Assembly: GCA_913060685.1 (NCBI GenBank)
Contig: CAJXVQ010000005.1
Location: forward strand, 1 to 36,167
Source of the DNA: an uncultured Verrucomicrobiales bacterium
GTDB taxonomy: Bacteria > Verrucomicrobiota > Verrucomicrobiia > Verrucomicrobiales > Akkermansiaceae
DNA: 36,167 nucleotides
Direction: 5' to 3'
The position numbers were made by a program, and so were the translations under genes. The notes under the pieces are model-generated. The model saw only the letters and a program-made list of their open reading frames with translations, did not search any database and was not told the DNA's origin. The stretch's first letter is position 1, and every line of letters begins with the position of its first letter. Of this stretch, positions 24,601 through 34,200 are shown piece by piece.

Positions 24601-25247
24601 TCGGCGGTGGCAAGTTCGGGGTCGAGATTACTCTTCGCCGGATCGCTGCCGAGTTGGAACTCTTTGAGGTTGCTCCAGCCGTCACCATCGAGGTCGGAAT
24701 CGGCGTCGGCGAGGGTGGGATCGAGTCCGTGCTGGGTCTCCCACCAGTCGGGCAGGCCGTCGCCGTCACTGTCGGTGCTGTCACCTGCCACGAGGAGGTC
24801 GAGGCGATATTGGTCGGCGCGACTGGCGAAACTCAGAGGGAAGAACTCCGCGCTGCCGTCAGGAAGGGTGGCCGGGCTACCATCGATGGTGATATCTTCG
24901 ATCTTGAATTCGGCAGCGGATCCACCGATGGCGAGATACTCGCCGAGGCGGGGGGCTTCGGGGAGATAAGCCAGCGGCACTTTGAGCGCGTAGGAGTATG
25001 GCTTGGCGGTTCCGGATCCGGTGGGCCGCAGGGGCGTCGAGAGAGTGACGCGGTTCGCGTCCTTCGACTGGTTGGTGAAGGTCACCTTCAGGGTGCCGGA
25101 CTGCAGAAGGGAAGTCTGCGCTTCCCCGGTCTGCCGGACTTCTCCGTAGAAGGTGACGTAAGAATCGGTGAAGCCTTGGCCGCGGGCGGCGGTGAAGCTC
25201 AGTGCGCAGAGGAGAGCGCCGGCGAGGACATGCGTGAAGGTATTCAT
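21669..25247 (-). CDS. Large exported protein with TSP3, LamG-like, RTX and Calx-beta-like regions
   Basis: The product is 1192 residues from the ATG at 25247 (MNTFTHVLAGALLCALSFTAARG), chosen for its signal peptide; the frame is open to 25403. Regions in order: an N-terminal beta domain; TSP3/EF-hand-like calcium loops (about 156-205, DSDGDGLPDWWETQHGLDP and DSDLDGDGWSNLKEFQLGSDP); a LamG/ConA-like lectin domain (about 322-535, ALWLDAADLS ... WSDRSGNGRHA); an RTX-type Gly/Asp nonapeptide region (about 563-605, GGHGTDDLRGGDTHN, GGGGPDTLRGSAGLDTFVFGG); two Calx-beta-like domains (about 700-800 and 820-900); and a C-terminal jelly-roll-like region (SLSRLIVQVEAPTQLQF). It is probably a calcium-dependent surface or matrix adhesin. 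The gene starts 20 nt after the giant gene's stop, so they are almost certainly cotranscribed. Confidence 0.85.
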   Translation of the reverse strand: MNTFTHVLAGALLCALSFTAARGQGFTDSYVTFYGEVRQTGEAQTSLLQSGTLKVTFTNQSKDANRVTLSTPLRPTGSGTAKPYSYALKVPLAYLPEAPRLGEYLAIGGSAAEFKIEDITIDGSPATLPDGSAEFFPLSFASRADQYRLDLLVAGDSTDSDGDGLPDWWETQHGLDPTLADADSDLDGDGWSNLKEFQLGSDPAKSNLDPELATAELLVPELGQAGCHLQFFDSDTPDSDIQLEIDPSSLAGFSLRWSGLPTRSADSPPLTLASLQAGELTLVHEDTAVRQATLPISFSDGGEQQSATVLIRVTTPSTSDGNDAALWLDAADLSVNEPLASWSDRSGNGRHALQPVAENRPMVSDFAARRSVHFSERTSHLFFQNEAIPSGDHTILAAWQASGSRNDSQVLFSSNRGFLQLDPTAEAVSYPGAPFYQADGHAVRGYQSATGTTATSIFRREGSTLQNIFGLSYNGEEVAPKLIDPVLPTIGARRLALPVADPITNGFRGSLHELIVFPSALPEQKLRDVHDYLQSKWSGYVTWDFSTSLRPVTLTATGTGRHIIRGGHGTDDLRGGDTHNILSGGGGPDTLRGSAGLDTFVFGGVDTGRDVVIDFDLENDVIDLSALYWGQSSDAREFLAIRLDTNFSTPVPTLDTVLLVQRPDAATQEIVLRNTVLGAQELIELIVEGRIRMGGLTIPTEVALAFAPGSEDSTVLSESRRESFTVEVTRSGDGVAGALEVPIGLFQDALGRDFALEGDARVDGQRAVVQFARGESTKLITFHAVPDLESEGTERWETSVLPHFRYDVAGAPLARSVSDEPFVRLAVIEPNALTSGQAARVRVIRDGSTSSPLTVTLDLDGTALEGTHLNSIPRSVTIPAGVSSTTIEITTAEGWDGSITRMAMLRLVADDGYLLAHPHEATVYASNTAAEADAAGFDRWLTAATHGELTGLLDLLRSDHAGELGDYLRAYALGHSSPENASGEGLSFRLVGNRPELTSRLATTAADLHWQVQSTADAQAWTDVSATFTSHLSTEGLTLLGPPIPESGSGQLYRLNFSLQGGSRLTEGLNGLAPTSDYGMSGPADWRADPDTGHLLSTSATSGSLSRLIVQVEAPTQLQFALSVSGGDGSDRLAFSIDGQLVAETTGEEVLVDRTIDPSGGPVLLMWEFQRSSGTAVIATQKPGGSPLPGNE

Positions 25248-25267
25248 GGTGGTGGCGTGGGTCCGGG

Positions 25268-28200
25268 TTACTGTCCTTGGTTGGAGTAGGTCTGGAAGTG
25301 GAGTTTGATGTCCGAGATGGTCTCCGCGAGTTGCTTGAGACCGGTGTCGGGGTCGACGTGGAGGCCGGCCCCGGGAATGATGAGGAGCCATTCGGAGTTC
25401 CACACCGAGCGGCTGATGAGGCGCGAATCGAGAGTCAGCTCGCTCTCGTCGACGGCCTCGTCCTCGCCCCCATCGTGATACATGCGGAAGTCACCGTGGC
25501 GACGCAGGTCCGCGAAGCCGCCGTCCACCCCGTTAAGAGTCGGGATGAAGCCGGGCGATCTCAGGTTGGCCTCGTTGATGACGTAGGGGGTCGGGATGCG
25601 TTGTTCCTGCACGTTCCACATGCGGGTGATGGGCTCCGCGCTGCTCGAGGTTCGCATGTAGTCATTGCCGACCGGCACGAGGTAGGCGCGTGGAGTGGTG
25701 GCGAGTCCGGCCTCTTTATAGTTCTCGAGCCACACGCCGAAGCCGCGAATCTTGGTGGCGAAATTGGCGGTGCTGTAGGCATGGTCACCGCTGACGAGGG
25801 GCCGCCCGAAAAAGTTTACGCCATTGTTGATCTCGGAACTGAAGCGGATGACGATCCCCGGTTGCGGTCCTTCCTCCGCGGTGGAGAAGGGCCGACAGTG
25901 CCGGGTAAACTCCGGCATGGTGGTGAGGTCCGGTTCGATTCGGGCCTTGAGCGCATCGACCCAGCGATCGTCACTCGAGGCACTGCCGACTACCTCGTCA
26001 TGAGGCATGATCCGGAAAAGCTCCCGGCGCAGCGAGATCTTCTCGATCTCCGACTGCGGGTTGTTGATTCCCAGCTGTCCCTTGAGGACCTGGAAGTTTC
26101 CATTCAAGTGGTTGAGAATCTCGGCCAATCCGCCTTGGCCGGCCTGGGGCGCGCCGTCGATCCAGAGCCCGAGCTGGCGCTCCTTCACAATCTGGTCGAG
26201 GAGGGCGCCGGGGGCGGCTGGATCTCCCGGATCGAGGCTGGTTTCGTAGTCGTAGGCCTTGGTCGCCAGCCAGGCGTAGCGCGCGGCATGGTTGAAGGCT
26301 GTCTGGTACCTGCCCATCGCCTCGTTGCGGGAGAGACGGTGGATGATGTCTTCGTAGCGGTTTGTCTGGGCCGCGGCGGCGATCCCCGTGTTGAAGGCCT
26401 CGCGCTCCTTCAGCAAGCGGAACCCCTCCGCCAGCGCAGTGACATACTCCTGCCGATTGATCTCCAGCTCCTGGATGTGGGTGCCGATTTCGGCACGAAG
26501 CGCTCCTTCATCCGCACCAAAACGAGCAATCCCCGCCAAGTTTTCTTCGATTCTATTAATCTCGTCGAGTCGAACGAGATCACGTTCCAGATCAGCAACC
26601 AATTCGTCGCGAATAAGTTCACCTGCTTTAATCAACTGCTCCAGTACGTTTCTGGTTGTATCAAATCCTGCTTGCGTGAGGCCATCGGAGACCAACAACG
26701 CACCCACAACAGAGGAGAATACATCGTTCGAAAATCCGACGATTCCGGGGATAGCTTCCTGCGCAGCAAGGTTTGCGTCCGCCAAGCTGTTACTCGTCAA
26801 CTCGAGTAGCCCTTTCGAAATATCAAGTGCTGTCAGCGCGGCGCTAGCAGATACTCGCGTATACTGAATCTGATCTTCCAAATCCTCCCGCCTCGCCGCT
26901 TGTTCAATTTCATTGCCGAGAAGAAGCACCAGGGTGTGGTAATGCTTAAGCATGCCCAGGTACTCTTCGGTGCTCTCCTTCAGTTCCAGTTCACTCAATA
27001 GCATGGCTTCGAGAGCCTGCTGCGCCCTCCCATAGCTCGTGCGTTGGCCCCAGGCACTGTCTGCTTGAAAGGCATACGCGCTGGCTCTTCGTATCTCCAC
27101 CTCAACTCTGTTTGTGGATGAAGGATCACTGTAGATATCTTCTAGGGCATTTTCCGTAAAAACATCGATCACTCTGTCCAGCTGAGTATTCTGGTCATCG
27201 TTTCTATTACCATCAGGCAGCGCTGCATTGTATAAATCTGTTACTAAGATTTGCTTCAGGGGATGACCGTCAATCTCAATATTCGAGCTCGTTAATCCAA
27301 TCCCAAAAGGAACTTTTTCAAGGGTTTGAATCTCAATAAAATCATACTTATCATCGCCTACCCCATTCTGCGTTGGGACAATTTTTTCGATTTCTGTTTT
27401 ATCTAAATAAGCATAAAGGAGTATATCCGGGCCCTCGTAGCCCTCGGGATAGGCCTTTCCGAAACCGATGGTGCCGTCATAGGGAGATCCGAATATTTCG
27501 ATCAGGCGGTTGCGGTAATCGAGATCCTGCAAAAATGCCTCGCCTATCAAGGCGTTGGTATCATCAGCAATGCGGCGGAGCTTATTCTCGGTCTGGGTGG
27601 CAAAATCGAGGGTTGCCTTGGCGTTGTTGGCGGCAGCCAGGGCTCGATTGTAGATCTGCTCGAAATGTGACCGTCGGTCGCCCCCAGAAGCGTTCTCGAA
27701 GAACTCCAGGTCGATGTCGAAGGCGATGGCATCCGCGTCGAAGCCGAGCGGGTTGACCCCGCCGTTGGCCTCGTCCATGGCGACCTGAATTTCGTAGAGG
27801 CCACCGGCGACTTCGCCAATCTCGGCAACCGCCCCGAGGCGTTCAATGCGGTCGAGGTTTTCCGGATTCCCGACCGGGGTGGCGGAGGCAGCTTCCCCGG
27901 GAAGGATGGCATTGGCGACGGCCCAGTCGAAGAGGGCGGCTTGCCCGGAACGGGTCGCCCATTCCGAAACGCCCCAGGCGCGGGCCGGGTCGGCGCCATC
28001 GGTGTAACCCTGCCACTGACCATCGGGATCCTGGGTGTAGTGTAGTCGGTAGGTGTTGCGCACGATATCGCGGCCGGCACGGGCCTTGCCGGCCGCGAGT
28101 TGGGCGAAGGTCTTTTCATCGAGGAAGTCGACCTCGAGGACGTTCTGCATGAGGGAGTAAAGCTCGGAACGCGTTTTCCAACTGAAGACCGGCTGCTGGA

Positions 28201-31200
28201 GGAGGGTGTAGTGCATGCCAAGAGCGGAGACAAAGTGCCCCCAGGCATCGCCGTGACCCTGCGGGTAGAGGGTGCGGGCGTCGTCCTCGTTGATGAAGCC
28301 GTCGAGGTCCTCGTCGTAGATGTTGTAGTTGACGTTGTAGGCGGCCTCGCCAAGGCCCTTGGCGTAGTTCCAGAAAATGCGGTTGTAGACCGGGTAGCTC
28401 TTGCGGAAATCGGTGCCGCGCAGGAGCGCCAATTCCTCGTGCATCAGATCGGCCTCCATATTCTGGAAGGCGTGCGTGAAGGAGGCCACCCCGCCCAGGC
28501 CGCTCTCGTCGGTCACGGTGATGGTGGAGTCTTGGGCGTCGCTATAGGCCTCGCGCGCCAGCAATTCATAGAGCACCGAGAGACGAGTGGCGGCGAGGAG
28601 GAGGGCCTGGTTGATTCCGTCGGTGCTCACCGGGTTGGAGGAATTGTCGATCGAGAGCTCGCGGGCGCGGGCCAGGACCGTTTCGTAGAGCTCGATCAGC
28701 CCGACGTTCTCGACCACGTTCTTGTCGGAGTTCAGGGCCACCTTCCCAGCGAAGGGGGCGCCCGCGATCTGGATCTGACTGCTGTAGGCGGCCGGACTCT
28801 CGTTGCCGAAGAAGTCGTTGAAGCGCGCCTCGTAGGGGTTGATGCGGTCGAGCACGCGCTTGACCCAGCCCATCACGAGTTGCGGGATGTAGCGCTTGCT
28901 GCCGTCGGCCTGGATTTGCGGGGAGTTCGCGGCGCCGGCCCACTGGAAGGGGGCGGGGCCGGTGACGGTGACGATCGGGGTCTCGTCATCCGAAATCTCG
29001 ACACCTGGCTCCCACTCTGCGGCCGGATCGCTGAACTCGAAGGGCACGAGTTTCCAATCGTTGGTGGGGTCGCCGTCCTCATTTACCTCATTGACGTGCT
29101 TGTAACGCATGAGGACCAGCTTGTCTGCCAGAGTCACATCGGGGCGGCCCTCGAAGACGATGGTGTGCAATCCGAGGTGCTTGGCAGTTTCCTCGTCAAT
29201 CCCGCGATCCGTGAAGCGTTTGAGATCTTCCGGGGCTCTCTCCGGCAGGTATGGTTGCCAGAGCGAGTTGCCGCGTCCATCGACTTCCTTGAGAGTGCCA
29301 TCGTCGAGGACTTCGTTCGCCACCACGTCGAGCGGGGCGGCATCGCGGATCCACCACTCGTAGTAGAGGTCGTCGGTATTGGCGCCAAATTCGCCGTTGT
29401 GCTGGAGGGTGACCTTCTCACTGAAGGCGTCGGTGCCCTCGATCACCTTGATGGCGCCGCGGTAACGGTCGGGAATGATCTCGATGATGTGGAGGCTGAC
29501 TGGAGCGCCGTCCAACTCGACGCGGTTGTTTTCCGCGACGGTAATGTAGGAGGAACCCGTGATGGGATCGGTGAGAAGCTTTGGACTTGGAACCAGAGCG
29601 GAACCGACTCCGAAGCTGTTGAGGTGGATGAACATTGCCCCGGTTTCGGGCGTTCCCGGAGCCCGGACATATTTCACGACGGGAGCGGATTCTTCGAGCC
29701 TCCAATGCGTATCGATCTCGTGGACGATCTCGTTCATGAGATTCTCGCCCTTTCGCTCGATCTCGCTCAGCTTTCTCTCACCCGCCTCTTTGAAATCATC
29801 CAGCCTCAGCCTTTCCTCGGGGAGTTCGCGGACGCCGGCCAGGTATTTCCCGGCTGGGTCGTAGGTGCCGAGGGCGAAGCTAAAGTCTGGATTCTGGGAC
29901 CTTTCGAAGATCTCTTCAATCGCGGCGGTCCAGTCACCACTTTCCGAGAGGGCCCGGACGAGTTTTCTCTCATCCTCGGTCATGATATTTGGCTCAAGGA
30001 CGTTGATGGGATCCGGGCCGGAAGTGAGATCGGGATCACCGCTGTCCTTGTCATTGAGGTAGCCACGGAAGACGAGCTTCTCGGCCAGCGAGTCGAAGTA
30101 AAAACGCTTCTGCAGGGAGCCGGGCAGTTCCTTGAAATACCAGCGTTCTGCCACGATGAAAATCTCGTCCTGGGCGGCCGGGCTGAACTTGGCATCGTCC
30201 ATCTGCGCGACCGAAAATCGCTCCTCACGGCGATCGACTGGTCGGATGATACGCGCCGAATAATCCTTGAGGGTTTCATCGTTGATAAGCATGTCGGGCG
30301 TAGCACTGTCGTAGACCACCTCGGTCGCGGCCATCGCGACAATGGCGGGAAGGCCGTTGGAGCCCGGGTTTTCATTGAAGTATTCGCCTCCCTGGTAGGT
30401 CAGGGTTTCGCCTCGTTTCAACTTGGGATAGTCCGAACGCCAGTGGGTGTTGTAGGTCACTTGAATCGGACTCGGACTGTCGTCCGCCGGGATGGTGGCC
30501 TCATTGTCGCCGAAGTAGCTCCCTTCAGTCGGCAACCAGGCGACCGGGGTTCCAGCGGCGGCTCCATCCGGATGGTAGAAGTCACCGCGGAAGGGGTAAA
30601 AGTACTGGTAGAAAAAGGATCCTCCTCCGGAAACGATCCAGGCGTTGCGATTCACGTCGCGCCAGTAGGAACGCTGTTCATTACCGACATTGTTATCCAA
30701 CTTGCCACCTCGTGCATCTGCCATGGTGGCATTGCCGATCACGAGGTTGAGCGGATAGGGCGGGATGAGGAGGTCCCCGGCAAAGGCGGGATACTCGAAC
30801 TTGTATTCGAAGTTGTAGGTCTTGGAGGGATCAGGGTCGAGCGTCAGGAAGCGGTCCTCGGGGTTCTCGGCGGGCTCGTAGGCGAGGCCGTTATCGGGAT
30901 CGGTAATCGCGCCGTCCACTGGTCTCGGGAACTCTACAAGCCCATCGCTGGTCGGGTTCGTGTTCGGTTCCTGCCCATCCCGGGTCTGGAACACCTGGTA
31001 GGCGTGCATCTCGGGTTCGCCAGTCTGCAGATTGTTGACCTGCACGAGGACCCACGGGTCGGATTCCGAGTCGATGGCGTTGATTTCATCTTGGAGGGCG
31101 AAGGCGGCGAGGGGCGGATTGTTGGGAATGTCCTCGCCGAGGTTCTTGATCTTGAGGGCGGCGCGGTTGGAGGGCGCCACCAGGGCGTGCTCCTCGTTCG

Positions 31201-34200
31201 GATTGAAGCCGGCATCATCCTGTTCGGGTTGGTTGTAGATGATGAGGTCGGAGTAGCTGGCGAGGTCGAAGACCTGCTGCGGGCGTCCGTTCCGGTCGAC
31301 GCCCTCCGATCCGATCCGGCTGGCGATGTAAATGGCTTTGTCCTTGTGGGGACCAACTACCGGGTAAGCGACATCGGCGTAGACGGCGGTCTCGTAGGGC
31401 CATGCCACGTTGGGATGCTCTCCCGGCTCGCTGAGATAGGGATTCTCGTAATAGGCGACCTCAAGGGGCGAATCGCGGTCGTAGAATTCCTTGCTGTTGA
31501 CCGGGAAGATCGGCCCCCACGCACCCACCTCGGCATCGCGATTGTAGAGGTTGGCATTGTAGTTCGAAACGGCGTTGAGGACGTATCCCGACCCGCCGAA
31601 ACCGGCATTGTCGAGAGTGCTCTCGAGGCGGGTGGCGACTTCCTGGAGACCGAGACGTTCCCAGCTGCCAGAAAAAACACCAACCGGATCTTCCGCCACC
31701 GGGCCGAACCCGACATCAGCGATAGTCCCTTCGTTGGCAAACGAACCGTCCGGCGCGTCTTCAAAACTGAACCACAGCGCTGGGGCGATCCCGCGCAGAC
31801 GATTGTCCTCCGCCATCATATCGCGAACGGTGCGCAGTTGCCTCACTTCGCCGGACGTCAACCAAGGATCAAGATTGGCGGCCAGGTTGAAAAGCCGGAG
31901 CTGGTCGAGTTGCAGGGCGCTGGCTGGATCCGCGCCGACCCCGAGGCGGAGCGAGCTGGCGGATAGGCCGATTTCGACCGTCGAGCTGGCGGGCGCGGCG
32001 GCATCGAGTTGATCGCTCAAGGTCGCCTGCTCCTGCCGCACGCCGTCGAGGTGAAATTCCACCACAGTGGCATTGACTCCGAACAGGGCGTTCTTGAAGA
32101 CGTGAATGATGTAGTGCTTCCAGCGTGGTCCGGCGGTGGTGAAGGGATGAGTGGTCCGCAGGCCGAGGTAGTCGGTGGTGATGGTGGCGTTTTGTGGATC
32201 GAGGGTGACCACAAGTTTTCCATCCCCGGTCGTGAGCACTTTGACTGGCGCGTCGTCGGCCCGGAGGCCCTTGGCATTGAGCCAGAAATCCACCAAGAAG
32301 TGATCTCCGGGATCGATGCTGGTGACGGGGTCTGCGCCGCGTTGCACGATCCCGTAGGCGCCGTCGGCGCCCGTGGTAAGCCCGTGGCCGAGGGCGATCC
32401 CGCGCTCTCCGAGGACGAGCTTGTCGTCGCCAGGCTGGACGGGGTCGAGGTCATCCAAGTCGATTGACTCGATGACGCGCACCGCCAACTCTTCCTCCTC
32501 GAGATTGCCGTTCGCGGACTCGTCGGGATTGCGGCGGTGGCTGAAAAGGAGGACGCTGCGGCCAGACTGAGTGGCTTCGAAGGCCCTGCCGCCGGTGTTG
32601 CCCACGGTCGCCCCGGCCTCAGTGTGGGTGAGCTCTTGGAAGGCCCACTCGTCGCTGGAGCTGAGGTCGAGCTTGGTGGGGGGACGTCGCTTCGTGTTCG
32701 TGGGGTCGAAGAGGTGGTGGTAGTGGGCGTCGGGGGAGGCCGGGAAGTCCGTGGTGCCAGCCAGCGGGAGCGTTTTGGAAAAGTAGTAGAGAGGCTCCGG
32801 CGGTTCGGCATCTGTTAGCATTGCATCCCCCCTGCTGTCGTACACTGGAACGGCACCCCTGGATGAATCCGTGTCCATGTCCCTCCTTCCGTCCTCGAAC
32901 TCGAGCTCGGAGGCGAGGTTCGCGATATTGCCTGGATAGTCACTCACCACTTCGATGCGGTGCGTGCGTCCGTTCTGGTCGAGCCAATCGGTCTGGTAGC
33001 TGCCTGGATGGACCGGGAAGAGCTTTTGCCCGATCTTATCCCAATGCAGGGACTTCCCTTGCCCCGGAACAGGCGGAGGCAATACAGGAAGGAGCGAGTT
33101 CCCGAGAAGAGGCCCGTCGAGGCTCAGGACCGCTCCGTCACACAGATCCGGGACAAGATAGGCGTCCGGGTTCTTCGGATTAAAACTCTCCCCAAGTGGG
33201 ATCACGGCCCGGTGGACGGTCGGTTGGTAGTTCCAGAGGATCTCGGTAGGAGTCTCCGCGGCGTCGACGCTGAATAAGCGCACCACTCGACCGTCGCGGT
33301 CGCCATCGGGCAGAACGGAAATATCAAGACCCCGCGCGGAGAGATCTCCCTGAACCCCTCCGGGTGCGAAATCGGCCAGGGTGAAACAACGATCGATAGT
33401 CCGGTAGTAGGCACCGACGGTCACCTCCCGACCTTTGGGAATCCAGAGGAAATTTTTTTCACTTTCGGACCTCTCCTCCACCCTGGTTCCTCCTTCATCA
33501 AGATACTCGGCGAAGACCTGTCCGGCGAGAAGTTGGTCAGTTTGTCCTCCAAGGGCGGCCGTAAAGGTGTATCTTACCTCGTTCTCCCAGACCCACTCGA
33601 ACTCCATCCAGTCCTTAATGATGAACTCCCTTGAGGTCGCGCGGCCAGCGAGTTCCTCGACGTCCTCGAGGGCGACCTGGAAGGCCTCTTCTCGTACTTG
33701 GGACTCGACTTGGTATGATATCTCGTATGAATCGCCTTCCGCCACCACCAAGGGCTGACTCGTGGTCAGCGTGTTGGCGTCCCAGGCTGTGACCGCGGTA
33801 CTTTCACCAGAGGCAAGGTTCCGAACCGTGTAGGATCTGCCAGGTTCCGTGGTGAGCAGGTTGGTAAAATCTCCTTCGTTGTCAGTCGGAGCGGCCACGT
33901 CAAAGTTGCCCGTTGCCACCACCACTTCCTGAAGCTCGCCGGAGCTCGGACGGGTGATCTTGTATTCCGCTACCGAGCCCCTCGACCGGGCAAGCGGATC
34001 CTGTCGCGAGGTATCCGCATCGACCGAAAAAGTGACCGCCTCGTTAGCCTTGAACCAGTGAGTCTCACCATCGCTACTTGATCGGGGGCTTGGGTTTCCT
34101 CCCGATCCGGCGCCGGATTTCACTCTGACGGCGTATTCGAGACGCCATTCCCAAGTGACAGTGGTGTCCTGCTCGATCGTCAACTCGAACTCGGTGGTTC

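Noticed and set aside
21552-25289. Several long plus-strand frames (about 300-380 codons) opposite the RTX/LamG gene
   Set aside because: They mirror the minus-strand coding frame, lack family motifs, and contradict the clear signal peptide and domains on the minus strand.
25277-26809. A 510-codon plus-strand frame opposite the 3' end of the giant gene
   Set aside because: It is antisense to the conserved C-terminal region and has no recognisable product.
28100-31966. A 1288-codon open frame on the plus strand opposite the giant gene
   Set aside because: It lies wholly antisense to the giant coding frame in GC-rich DNA, its product has no recognisable domain or signal peptide, and codon-position bias alone can keep such a frame open.
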